Shown here in pieces: positions 37,355-46,257 of a DNA stretch of 64,000 nucleotides (positions within the stretch are counted from its first letter, which is position 1; each line of letters opens with the position of its first letter). Source of the DNA: Winogradskyella aurantiaca (GTDB taxonomy: Bacteria > Bacteroidota > Bacteroidia > Flavobacteriales > Flavobacteriaceae); the NCBI RefSeq assembly GCF_003362725.1, contig NZ_QKTV01000002.1, forward strand, positions 62,001-126,000. Direction: 5' to 3'. The translations under genes and the position numbers were made by a program. The notes under the pieces are model-generated. The model was not told where the DNA came from. It did not search any database and saw only the letters and a list, made by a program, of their open reading frames with translations.

Positions 37355-39556
37355 ATGGATTTAAATAAAACTATAATAGTTTCCAACCGATTACCACTAC
37401 AAATATCAAAAGAGAATAATGAGTTTAAAGTTGTCCCAAGTGTTGGAGGATTAGCTACGGGAATGAAATCGGTGCACCAGGATGGCAACGGTATTTGGAT
37501 AGGATGGTCTGGTATTACCGAAAACGAGCTTGAAGGTGATGAAAAGAAGGATATAGAGGCTAAGATTAAAGCAGAGAAATGTGTAACAGTTCATTTAACT
37601 GAAGACGATATCAATGATTATTATCTAGGCTTCAGTAACAAAGCCCTATGGCCATTGTTCCACTATTTCATGGAGTACACCGCTTTTGAACAAACAGAAT
37701 GGGAAGCGTACGTGCGAGCCAACCAAAAATTTGCAGATACCGTTATTGCGAACCTAAATGACGGTGATACTGTATGGGTGCATGATTACCAACTCATGCT
37801 GGTACCTCAAATGATCCGAGCCATTAAACCTGAAGTAACCATCGGTTTCTTTTTGCACATTCCATTTCCTTCCTATGAAATTTTTAGAACCTTCCCATGG
37901 CGTGTAGAATTATTAGAAGGTGTCTTAGGATCAAACCTAATTGGTTTTCACACCTACGATTACGAACGCCATTTTTTAAGTTCTGTCAAAAGGATTCTTC
38001 GACTGGATGTCAACTTCAACGAGATTTCGCACTTGGACCGCATTATTAAGGTAGACTCTTTTCCAATGGGAATCGATTATGATAAATTTTATAATGCAGC
38101 CAAGACCCATAATAAGACAGGTGCTAATATCTCAGATTTACAAAAGCGACTCAATGAGCACTTATCTGATGACACCAAACTCATCCTGTCCATTGATCGA
38201 ATGGATTATACTAAGGGGATCCCTAATAGGATAAAAGCCTTTGAGTACTTTCTGGAACGCTATCCCGAGTTTAAGGAAAAAGTACGATTAATAATGTTGG
38301 CCGTACCATCACGATCAGATGTTCCACAGTATAAAAAACTAAAGCGCGAAACAGATGAATTGGTGGGTCGTGTTAATGGCAAGTTTGCCACCGTGAGCTG
38401 GACACCCATTTGGTACTTTTACCGATCCCTGCCGTTTGAAGGACTTATAGACCTTTACACCACTTGCCATATTGCTTTAATCACCCCCGTTAGAGATGGT
38501 ATGAACTTGGTTGCTAAAGAATATGTAGCCACAAGAACCAACCGTGATGGGGTTCTAGTCTTAAGTGAAATGGCGGGTGCGTCTAAGGAGATGAATGAGG
38601 CCATTATTATTAACCCTAACAGCTATGAAGATTTTGCCTCAAGTTTAAAGCAAGCTTTGCTCATGCCTCCTGAGGAACAGTACACAAGAATGAAGCATCT
38701 TCAAAAACGTCTTAGTCGCTATAATGTAGAAAAATGGGCTAGTGAGTTTTTGTCTGCTTTGGCAACTACTAATGATATGCAGGAAGTTATTGTTGCTAAA
38801 AAACTAAGTCCTAGACATGAAGAAGCCTTAGAGACCGATTATAAAAATGCGCAAAAACGTTTGTTGTTTTTAGATTATGATGGCACCTTGGTGGGTTTTA
38901 AAGCTAATCCTCAGGATGCCAAACCAGATAAAGAGTTATATGATCTTCTGGATCGCTTAAACGCCCAACCTAATACAGAGGTAGTTTTAATCAGTGGACG
39001 CGACCGTGAAACCTTTGAAAAATGGTTTGGAAATAAGGATTATACATTGATAACTGACCACGGTGTTTGGATTTGTAAAAACCAGAAATGGCAAGCACTT
39101 GAACGATTAAAGACAGATTGGATGAAGAGCATTCGTCCTATCCTTGAAACTTTTGTGGATAGAACCCCGGGAACCTTTATCGAACCTAAAAACTTCTCCT
39201 TAGCATGGCATTATAGAACCGCAGACCCGGAATTAGCACAGACCAGAACCATTGAACTTAATACCGTATTAACAAGTATGGTGGCCAACAATGATCTATC
39301 TGTCCTTAAGGGTAATAAGGTAATTGAAATAAAAAGTAGTAACGTCAATAAAGGACGTGCCGTTAATCGAGTTCTCGTTAGAGACAACTATGACTTTGTA
39401 TTGGTTGTGGGTGATGACTGGACCGATGAATACATGTTTGAGGAGGCCCCAAAACACGCCTATACCATAAAGGTTGGGTACACCAAAACCAAGGCTAAAT
39501 ATCAAATCAAGGACCCTAAACGAGTTAGAGAATTAATGCAAAAACTTGCCTATTAA
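37355..39556 (+). CDS. trehalose-6-phosphate synthase/phosphatase fusion (OtsA-OtsB)
   Basis: The 733-residue protein joins an N-terminal GT20 trehalose-6-phosphate synthase (about 1-475) to a C-terminal HAD phosphatase. The synthase shows TIIVSNRLPLQ, WVHDYQLMLVPQMIR and GIPNRIKAFEYFLERYPEF. The phosphatase nucleophile motif DYDGT is at 507-511, and the late HAD motif VVGDDWTDEYMF is near 686. Together they make trehalose from UDP-glucose and glucose 6-phosphate, probably as an osmolyte or reserve. The start at 37355 was chosen because family members begin just before the TIIVSNRLP strand; an in-frame ATG at 37292 would add 21 residues and overlap the divergent promoter. Confidence 0.93.
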   Translation: MDLNKTIIVSNRLPLQISKENNEFKVVPSVGGLATGMKSVHQDGNGIWIGWSGITENELEGDEKKDIEAKIKAEKCVTVHLTEDDINDYYLGFSNKALWPLFHYFMEYTAFEQTEWEAYVRANQKFADTVIANLNDGDTVWVHDYQLMLVPQMIRAIKPEVTIGFFLHIPFPSYEIFRTFPWRVELLEGVLGSNLIGFHTYDYERHFLSSVKRILRLDVNFNEISHLDRIIKVDSFPMGIDYDKFYNAAKTHNKTGANISDLQKRLNEHLSDDTKLILSIDRMDYTKGIPNRIKAFEYFLERYPEFKEKVRLIMLAVPSRSDVPQYKKLKRETDELVGRVNGKFATVSWTPIWYFYRSLPFEGLIDLYTTCHIALITPVRDGMNLVAKEYVATRTNRDGVLVLSEMAGASKEMNEAIIINPNSYEDFASSLKQALLMPPEEQYTRMKHLQKRLSRYNVEKWASEFLSALATTNDMQEVIVAKKLSPRHEEALETDYKNAQKRLLFLDYDGTLVGFKANPQDAKPDKELYDLLDRLNAQPNTEVVLISGRDRETFEKWFGNKDYTLITDHGVWICKNQKWQALERLKTDWMKSIRPILETFVDRTPGTFIEPKNFSLAWHYRTADPELAQTRTIELNTVLTSMVANNDLSVLKGNKVIEIKSSNVNKGRAVNRVLVRDNYDFVLVVGDDWTDEYMFEEAPKHAYTIKVGYTKTKAKYQIKDPKRVRELMQKLAY

Positions 39557-39564
39557 AAAGGTTT

Positions 39565-40188
39565 ATGAAGCATTCCAGAAATAGAGTTGCAGCTTTAAGC
39601 GATGGCGTATTTGCTTTTGCAGCTACCTTGATGGTAGTGGATTTAGGAACGGCTCTGGATTTGAGCAAATTAGACATTCAACTATCCTTTTTTATTAGTT
39701 TTGGAATTGCCTTTTTTGTAATGATGCTATTGTGGAAAGTACATTACAACTTTTTCCAGCGCACAAAGTATGTTGATAATTGGATTATTGGAGCCAATAC
39801 ACTATTACTTTTTACTGTATTGTTTTACCTGTTTCCCTTAAAAACACTCGCTAACTCAATTGTAATGCAAAAGGCTTTGTCCTTCAATGATCTAGCGCAA
39901 CTCTTCATTATTTATGGTTTTGGATTTTTACTAATATTTACCGCCTACAGTTTTATGTATTGGCGCGCTTACCAAAAAGACACATCTAATGCCAATAGAC
40001 TACAACTCTTGTTTTACTGCTACCATTTTGGGATTTTTGCCATTACCGGTCTAGCTTCTTTAATTACTGCCTATTTTAAAGTAGGGATTGGTATCGGATT
40101 ACCAGGGTTCATGTATGCCACTTTAGGTCTTTCCTGCTATTTTAATGGTGTTGTTTTCAGAAAAAATCACCCTGAGGTCTTTCCCTAA
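39565..40188 (+). CDS. TMEM175-family (DUF1211) potassium channel-like protein
   Basis: The 207-residue protein has six predicted hydrophobic segments and begins with RVAALSDGVFAFAATLMVVDL, close to the TMEM175 signature R-x3-(F)SDG-FA-A-TL. The bacterial family forms tetrameric potassium-selective channels of this size. The usual Phe of FSDG is Leu here, a conservative change. It starts eight bases after the trehalose gene, so the two may be co-transcribed. That pairing suits osmotic adjustment (compatible solute plus potassium). The pairing is inferred from position only. Confidence 0.8.
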   Translation: MKHSRNRVAALSDGVFAFAATLMVVDLGTALDLSKLDIQLSFFISFGIAFFVMMLLWKVHYNFFQRTKYVDNWIIGANTLLLFTVLFYLFPLKTLANSIVMQKALSFNDLAQLFIIYGFGFLLIFTAYSFMYWRAYQKDTSNANRLQLLFYCYHFGIFAITGLASLITAYFKVGIGIGLPGFMYATLGLSCYFNGVVFRKNHPEVFP

Positions 40189-40251
40189 TTAACATATTTT
40201 TTAAATCCTTTTAATGGCATTGGAGTATTTTTAAAGCTTAAAACCGATCCA

Positions 40252-41595
40252 ATGAAATTCTTAATGCCCGTCATGATTGTCATGTGCATGACACTCTCTT
40301 ATTCTCAAACCGATTCAAAAATTTATGATATCATCGATAACATTTCCGAAGAACGATTAAGGAATGACGTCAAAACTTTAGTCGATTTTGGCACCAGGCA
40401 TACTCTTAGCGATACTGTTTCTAACACCAGAGGAATTGGTGCTGCCAGACGTTGGATTAAATCGCAGTTTGACAATATTTCGGCTGACTGTAATGGTTGC
40501 CTTGAGGTATTCTTTCAGAATAATTTTTTTGAAAAAAGAACCAATCAAAGAATAACCAAAGATGTTAATGTGGTTAATGTGGTTGCCATTCAGCGTGGTA
40601 CCAAATATCCGAACAGGTATATTATTATGAGCGGAGACATCGACTCTAGAGTCTCTGACCCTAATGATTTTACCTCAGATTCACCAGGTGCCAATGACAA
40701 TGCTACCGGTATGGCTGGAGCTATGGAAGCTGCCAGGGTCTTGTCTAAATACCAATTTGAAAGTAGTATCGTCTATGTGGGTCTTTCTGGTGAGGAACAA
40801 GGACTATTTGGAGGACAAGGTCTAGCCAAGTACGCCAAGGACAACAATTGGGAAATCGTTGGAGTACTTAACAATGATATGATAGGGAATATCTCGGGAG
40901 TTGACGGTGTTATTGATAACCGAACCTTCCGCATTTTTTCAGAACCCATAACAACAGATGTCAACGATCCACAGCAGTTAGCCCGTCAGGCAAGAGGACG
41001 TCGCTTTTATGGCGGAGAAGTAGATGGTATTTCCAGGCAACTAGCACGCTACGTCTATACCACCACTAAAACCTACATGCCTGAAATGAACCCTGTAATG
41101 GTGTATCGTTTAGATCGCTTTGGTCGTGGAGGACATCATCGACCGTTTAATGATCAAGGATTTGCAGGGATCCGCATTATGGAAGCACATGAAAACTACA
41201 CTCAACAACATCAGGATATTAGGGTTGAAAACGGTATTGCATACGGGGATACATTTGAACATGTAGATTTCCCCTATTGCAAAAAATTAACGGCAGTTAA
41301 CGCCATTGTAATGGCTAACATTGCCTCTGCACCACCAGCACCTAAAAAAGTAGGTATCGGTGGTATTGTAGAAGCTTCGGCTAGATTACAATGGGATGCT
41401 GTTGAAGGTGCCAAGGGATATAAAATCTACTGGCGCGACACTACGTCGCCTACCTGGGATCACAGCAGATATGTGACTAGTAACGAATTTACTTTGGAAG
41501 GCATTGTAATTGATAATTTCCTATTTGGTGTGACCTCTGTTGGAGAAGATGGTCATGAAAGCCCTGTGGTGTTTCCAAACAGTATAGTTAGATAA
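40252..41595 (+). CDS. M28-family metallopeptidase with an FN3-like domain
   Basis: The 447-residue protein has a signal peptide (about 1-18) and an M28 catalytic domain, then a fibronectin type III-like C-terminal domain (about 355-447, ASARLQWDAVEGAKGYKIYW). Zinc positions are recognisable: Asp149 in GANDNATG, Glu181-Glu182 in SGEEQGLFGG, Asp209 in NNDMIG and His313 in MEAHENY. The first ligand, usually His in the H-x-D motif, is Asp129 (SGDIDSR). It would act on exported peptides. It ends three bases before an M1 peptidase gene, so the two probably form a small peptide-degradation operon. Confidence 0.85.
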   Translation: MKFLMPVMIVMCMTLSYSQTDSKIYDIIDNISEERLRNDVKTLVDFGTRHTLSDTVSNTRGIGAARRWIKSQFDNISADCNGCLEVFFQNNFFEKRTNQRITKDVNVVNVVAIQRGTKYPNRYIIMSGDIDSRVSDPNDFTSDSPGANDNATGMAGAMEAARVLSKYQFESSIVYVGLSGEEQGLFGGQGLAKYAKDNNWEIVGVLNNDMIGNISGVDGVIDNRTFRIFSEPITTDVNDPQQLARQARGRRFYGGEVDGISRQLARYVYTTTKTYMPEMNPVMVYRLDRFGRGGHHRPFNDQGFAGIRIMEAHENYTQQHQDIRVENGIAYGDTFEHVDFPYCKKLTAVNAIVMANIASAPPAPKKVGIGGIVEASARLQWDAVEGAKGYKIYWRDTTSPTWDHSRYVTSNEFTLEGIVIDNFLFGVTSVGEDGHESPVVFPNSIVR

Positions 41596-41598
41596 GTT

Positions 41599-43233
41599 AT
41601 GAAAAAGGGACTCACAATTGCATTTACGTTTTTGATGTCAATTAGCAGTTATTCTCAAACGGTCGCCAGCGAAAAAACAAGTTTTACACGTCAAGATACC
41701 TTACGAGGAAGTATTACACCAGAGCGCGAATGGTGGGATCTTACTTATTATCATCTGGATATCGAGGTGAAACCAGACGAGCGTTTTATAAGTGGTAAGA
41801 ACACCATTCAATATAGAGTATTGGAGCCATTTCAAATCATGCAAATTGATTTGCAGGCCCCAATGCGTATTGATAAAGTAACTCAGAATAATAAGGAGTT
41901 GGAGGTAATTCATGACGGAAATGCCCATTTTATTCAGTTAAATGAAGTACAGAATATAGGTGACCTTAACGCCATAACAGTGCATTACCAGGGACATCCA
42001 AAAGTTGCTGTTCGAGCTCCATGGGATGGAGGTTTATCCTGGAAAAAAGATAAAAATGGCAAGCATTTTATTGCTACATCATGCCAGGGATTAGGGGCGT
42101 CTGTATGGTGGCCGAATAAAGACCATATGTATGATGAAGTTGATAGCATGCTTATTTCAGTTACCAACCCCAAAGGTCTCAGTAATATCTCTAATGGTCG
42201 TTTAAGAGCTATTGAAGAAGGTACTAATACGGTAACATCACATTGGTTTGTATCTAACCCCATCAATAACTATGGTGTCAACATCAATATTGGAGACTAC
42301 GTGAATTTTTCGGAAGTATACGACGGTGAAAAAGGGAAATTAGATTTGGATTATTATGTCTTGTCCTACAATCTCGATAAGGCCAAAGAACACTTTAAAG
42401 ATACACCTAAAATGATGAAGGCCTTTGAGCACTGGTTCGGTCCCTATCCATTTTACGAAGATAGTTTTAAACTGGTGGAAGTTCCTTATTTAGGAATGGA
42501 GCACCAAAGTTCTGTCACCTATGGTAATAAATACTTGAAAGGTTATTTAGGAAATGATTTATCTGGTACAGGCTGGGGCTTAAAATTTGATTTCATTATC
42601 ATACATGAGGCTGGTCATGAATGGTTTGCTAATAATATTACCAACCGAGATATAGCAGACATGTGGATTCATGAGAGCTTTACCGCCTATTCAGAGAACT
42701 TATTTCTTGATTACCATTATGGCAAAGAAGCCTCGGCAGATTATGTCATTGGAACGCGCGCTAATATTAGAAATGATAAACCAATTATTGGGCAATATGA
42801 TGTTAATAATGAAGGCTCGGGAGACATGTATTATAAAGGCGCTAATATGATACACACCTTAAGGCAGCTAATAGATGATGATGAAAAATGGCGCAATATT
42901 TTGAGAGGCATTAATGAAACGTTTTATCATCAAACGGTTAGCACACAACAGATAGAAGATTTTATTAGTGAAAAAAGTGGTAAAGACCTGTCAGCATTTT
43001 TTAACCAATACTTAAGAGATACGCGAATTCCCACACTGGAATACAAAATGGATGGTGACAAATTGCAATACAAGTATACTAATATTGTTGATGGGTTTGA
43101 CATGCCTATTGAAGTAACCATTGATGGAAAATTGCAATGGATCTTCCCGACCAATAATTGGCAAACCTTAACAATAAACAGCAAGTCTTTTGAAGTTAAG
43201 AGAGACTACTACATACAGGTAAATGAATTTTAG
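41599..43233 (+). CDS. M1-family aminopeptidase
   Basis: The 544-residue exported metallopeptidase has a signal peptide (about 1-19) and an aminopeptidase N-like fold. The zinc site HEAGHEWFAN (His336, Glu337, His340) is followed 18 residues later by the third ligand Glu359 in DMWIHESFTAYSE. The exopeptidase loop, usually GAMEN, appears as LGMEHQS. The protein lacks the long C-terminal domain of E. coli PepN, as in shorter flavobacterial M1 enzymes. It follows the M28 gene by three bases and overlaps the YdeI-like gene by 11 bases. It probably trims peptides from secreted or environmental proteins. Confidence 0.9.
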   Translation: MKKGLTIAFTFLMSISSYSQTVASEKTSFTRQDTLRGSITPEREWWDLTYYHLDIEVKPDERFISGKNTIQYRVLEPFQIMQIDLQAPMRIDKVTQNNKELEVIHDGNAHFIQLNEVQNIGDLNAITVHYQGHPKVAVRAPWDGGLSWKKDKNGKHFIATSCQGLGASVWWPNKDHMYDEVDSMLISVTNPKGLSNISNGRLRAIEEGTNTVTSHWFVSNPINNYGVNINIGDYVNFSEVYDGEKGKLDLDYYVLSYNLDKAKEHFKDTPKMMKAFEHWFGPYPFYEDSFKLVEVPYLGMEHQSSVTYGNKYLKGYLGNDLSGTGWGLKFDFIIIHEAGHEWFANNITNRDIADMWIHESFTAYSENLFLDYHYGKEASADYVIGTRANIRNDKPIIGQYDVNNEGSGDMYYKGANMIHTLRQLIDDDEKWRNILRGINETFYHQTVSTQQIEDFISEKSGKDLSAFFNQYLRDTRIPTLEYKMDGDKLQYKYTNIVDGFDMPIEVTIDGKLQWIFPTNNWQTLTINSKSFEVKRDYYIQVNEF

Positions 43234-43798
43234 CTTGGACATTCCAGAGTTATATTTTGAACGTGATGCAGATTGGTATGATTGGTTATTAACAAATCAC
43301 GATCAATATAAGGCTGTATACTTGGTTTTTTATAAACTAGAAACCAAGCGCCCAACCATGAGATGGGAAGAAGCGGTTAAAGTGGCTTTGTGTTTTGGAT
43401 GGATCGATTCCACGGTGAAAAGTATGGGCCATGGTAAACGGATCCAATACTTTTCGCCCCGTAATCCAAAAAGCAACTGGTCTAAGCTTAATAAGTCCTA
43501 TATAAAAGATTTGGAAGCTTTAGGTCTAATTCAGGAATCAGGGTATAAGATGATCAATCTTGCTAAGACTACCGGTACCTGGATATTCATGGATGATGTT
43601 GAAAATGGCATCATTCCTAAAGATTTACAGGAGGCCTTCGATACCAACCCTTTAGCATTTGAAAACTATCAAAACTTCTCAAGGGGCTATCGTAAAAGTT
43701 ACTTATCATGGCTACACAGTGCAAAGCGTCCTGAAACCAAATCCAAACGAATCGCCGAGATAATAAGATTATGCAAAGCAAATATTAAAAGTCGATAA
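43223..43798 (+). CDS. YdeI/OmpD-associated family protein
   Basis: The 191-residue cytoplasmic protein shows the family blocks WEEAVKVALCFGWIDSTVKS, YFSPRNPKSNWSKLNKSYI and the C-terminal SYLSWLHSAKRPETKSKRI. The family is widespread and its role is unresolved, although some members link to antimicrobial-peptide or stress resistance. The start overlaps the end of the M1 gene by 11 bases. It has no signal peptide, unlike its neighbours, so co-transcription need not mean shared function. Confidence 0.82.
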   Translation: MNFSLDIPELYFERDADWYDWLLTNHDQYKAVYLVFYKLETKRPTMRWEEAVKVALCFGWIDSTVKSMGHGKRIQYFSPRNPKSNWSKLNKSYIKDLEALGLIQESGYKMINLAKTTGTWIFMDDVENGIIPKDLQEAFDTNPLAFENYQNFSRGYRKSYLSWLHSAKRPETKSKRIAEIIRLCKANIKSR

Positions 43799-43915
43799 CC
43801 TAAAACTAATGGACTTAAACATCGCTGTCCTATTTCAAGAGTGTCGTATTTAATTCATTTCGTTTTAGTTAGTTATTTTTTTTATCTTCAACCAAGTAAC
43901 TATAAACAGCATTAA

Positions 43916-45427
43916 ATGAAACGCTATTCAATCAGTCTTTTAATACTCCTTTGTATGGGTTTTGGAGTATTAGCACAAAATAATAAACCTAACATTCTTG
44001 TCATTTGGGGTGATGATATTGGATGGAATAATATAAGTGCCTATAACCACGGGATGATGGGCTATAAAACACCAAACATTGACCGTATTGCCAAAGAAGG
44101 TGCTATGTATACCGACTGGTATTCACAACAATCCTGTACCGCTGGTCGCGCTGCATTTATTTTGGGCCAGCACCCCTTTAGAACTGGATTGCTTACAATT
44201 GGTATGCCTGGCGCCAAACAAGGCATTCAAGACAACCAACCTACCATTGCCGAATTATTAAAGAATCAAGGATATACCTCTGGACAGTTTGGTAAGAATC
44301 ATTTAGGTGATCGCGATGAGCACCTTCCAACTAACCATGGTTTTGATGAGTTTTTTGGAAATTTGTACCATCTAAATGCTGAGGAAGAACCAGAGACTTA
44401 TTACTATCCCAAAGATCCTGAATTCAGAGAAAAATTTGGACCTCGTGGGGTACTGCACTCTTATGCTGATGGAAAAATTGAAGATACTGGCCCATTAACT
44501 AAAAAACGAATGGAAACAGCCGATCAAGAATTTACAGATGCTGCCATCAATTTTATTGAAAATGCCCATGCACAAGGCAAACCATTTTTTGTCTGGTTAA
44601 GTGCAACTAGAATGCATGTGTGGACGCATTTGAAAGAAGAAAGTCAAGGAGTAACTGGTATTGGACTTTATCCTGATGGTATGGTAGAGCATGATAAAGA
44701 AATTGGTCGAGTACTTGCCAAACTGGAAGAGCTAGGTATTATTGACAACACCATTATTATGTACTCCACCGACAACGGCGCAGAAAAATTTACCTGGCCT
44801 GATGGTGGAACTACACCTTTTGCAGGAGAAAAAGGCACCACATGGGAAGGCGGTTTTAGAGCACCTTGTGCCATTCGATGGCCAGGAGTCATTGAGCCCG
44901 GAACTGTAGATAATAACATATATTCTCATGAAGATATGATGCCCACCTTACTTGCTGCGGCGGGTGTTTCTGATGTAAAAGAACAGTTATTATCAGGCTA
45001 CTCAGCTAATGGTAAGAATTTTAAGGTACACCTCGATGGTTATAACATGTTGCCTTTTTGGAAAGGAGAGACCGACGAAGCCCCACGCAAGGAAATCTTC
45101 TATTTTGATGCAGGTGGAAATCTAAATGCCTTACGATATAACAATTGGAAAGTGCATTTCGCCATCATGGAAGGAGCCATTAACGAAGCTTATAGAAAAG
45201 TTCCTTCTTGGCCAATAGTCATAAATCTTAGAGCGGATCCATTTGAAGTATCCTGGAAATCAGCCTTGTATACCAAATGGTATGGAGATAATATGTGGTT
45301 ATTTGTTCCAGCACAAGCCTATGTTGCTAACTTCCTTAAAACATTTGAGGAATTCCCTCCTGTTCAAGGAGGCTCATTAGGAATTGACAAAGTAGTTCAG
45401 GCCTTGGGCAAACGGCCAGGCAATTAA
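43916..45427 (+). CDS. exported sulfatase (arylsulfatase, formylglycine type)
   Basis: The 503-residue protein has a signal peptide (MKRYSISLLILLCMGFGVLA) and an alkaline-phosphatase-fold sulfatase domain. The metal site NILVIWGDDIGWNNIS is at the start of the mature protein. The formylglycine motif CTAGR lies at about residues 78-82 within SCTAGRAAFILGQHPFRTG. The later KNHLGDRDEHLPTNHGFDEF and STDNGAEKFTWPDGG are also family blocks. The Cys needs conversion by a formylglycine-generating enzyme, not found in this window. No SusC/SusD pair or glycoside hydrolase is adjacent, so its sulfated substrate is unknown. A strong terminator follows. Confidence 0.92.
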   Translation: MKRYSISLLILLCMGFGVLAQNNKPNILVIWGDDIGWNNISAYNHGMMGYKTPNIDRIAKEGAMYTDWYSQQSCTAGRAAFILGQHPFRTGLLTIGMPGAKQGIQDNQPTIAELLKNQGYTSGQFGKNHLGDRDEHLPTNHGFDEFFGNLYHLNAEEEPETYYYPKDPEFREKFGPRGVLHSYADGKIEDTGPLTKKRMETADQEFTDAAINFIENAHAQGKPFFVWLSATRMHVWTHLKEESQGVTGIGLYPDGMVEHDKEIGRVLAKLEELGIIDNTIIMYSTDNGAEKFTWPDGGTTPFAGEKGTTWEGGFRAPCAIRWPGVIEPGTVDNNIYSHEDMMPTLLAAAGVSDVKEQLLSGYSANGKNFKVHLDGYNMLPFWKGETDEAPRKEIFYFDAGGNLNALRYNNWKVHFAIMEGAINEAYRKVPSWPIVINLRADPFEVSWKSALYTKWYGDNMWLFVPAQAYVANFLKTFEEFPPVQGGSLGIDKVVQALGKRPGN

Positions 45428-45437
45428 AATCGTTTAA

Positions 45438-45468
45438 AATACCGGAATTTATTTCCGGTATTTTTTTT
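45438..45468 (+). terminator. intrinsic terminator after the sulfatase gene
   Basis: A 10-bp stem (45438-45447 with 45453-45462) with a TTTAT loop is followed by a T run. Confidence 0.9.
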
Positions 45469-45534
45469 ACTTCGAACCAATATAAAAGTGATGTAACTTG
45501 CGTTAACTACCAATTAAATTTTTACTTTATCTAA

Positions 45535-46257
45535 GTGTTTCATCCTAACTTAAGATTATGGTTCTCTTTAGTGATTTTGGCTTGGCTAACAGAAAGCACT
45601 TGTCAAAATTCTAATAACCTTAACTTAAATCAAACCGAGTTGTGGGGTGACATGACACTAACCGAGTCCTTCGCCGATAAATGGTCTATTGGTGGTGATT
45701 TTGGGTTGCGATCTTCTCTCAGTAATAACAATTGGTGGCAGTTCTATATCCGTCCTAATATTAATTATGAGCTATCCCCTATTTATAGCTTCACATTTGG
45801 ACTGGGGACCTTCAGCACCTTCAGCCGTCAGGCCTTTAATACCTGGGAGTTTAGAATTTATCAGGATGCTAACATTAACTGGCCAAAAATTGGGTTTTTC
45901 AATTTCCAGCATCGTGTGAGAATTGAACAGCGTTTTTTTAATTATACCGAAGGGATTCCCAATAGTTTTAGTGTAAGAGGCCGTTACCTGCTTGGAGTCA
46001 AAACCGATAATTTTAGCCTTGGTGGGGCTAAAAACTGGAATGGCTTCATGAGCCTCGAACCATTTATACCATTAGGAAAAGAATCAGGAGAATTACGTGC
46101 TAACAATTTCCGATGGGATACCGCTATAGGGTATCAAATTAATCAAGGTTTAAGAATAGAAGTGCACTACATCCTCCAATCTTCAGATTTATTTTCTTTA
46201 AGTTCTCTAAGTGTGGTAGACCACCTATTTAGAATAAGGGTTTTTAAATCCCTTTAA
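45535..46257 (+). CDS. DUF2490 family outer-membrane-like protein
   Basis: The 240-residue protein is rich in alternating aromatic/polar strands (WSIGGDFGLRSSLSNNNWWQ, FYIRPNINYEL, SFTFGLGTFSTF) and matches DUF2490, predicted to be a small outer-membrane beta-barrel. The only plausible start is GTG at 45535, giving a signal peptide (about 1-22). No function is assigned to the family. Its 3-prime end overlaps the end of the convergent MoxR-type gene by 14 bases, so the two transcripts are complementary at their ends. Confidence 0.75.
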   Translation: MFHPNLRLWFSLVILAWLTESTCQNSNNLNLNQTELWGDMTLTESFADKWSIGGDFGLRSSLSNNNWWQFYIRPNINYELSPIYSFTFGLGTFSTFSRQAFNTWEFRIYQDANINWPKIGFFNFQHRVRIEQRFFNYTEGIPNSFSVRGRYLLGVKTDNFSLGGAKNWNGFMSLEPFIPLGKESGELRANNFRWDTAIGYQINQGLRIEVHYILQSSDLFSLSSLSVVDHLFRIRVFKSL

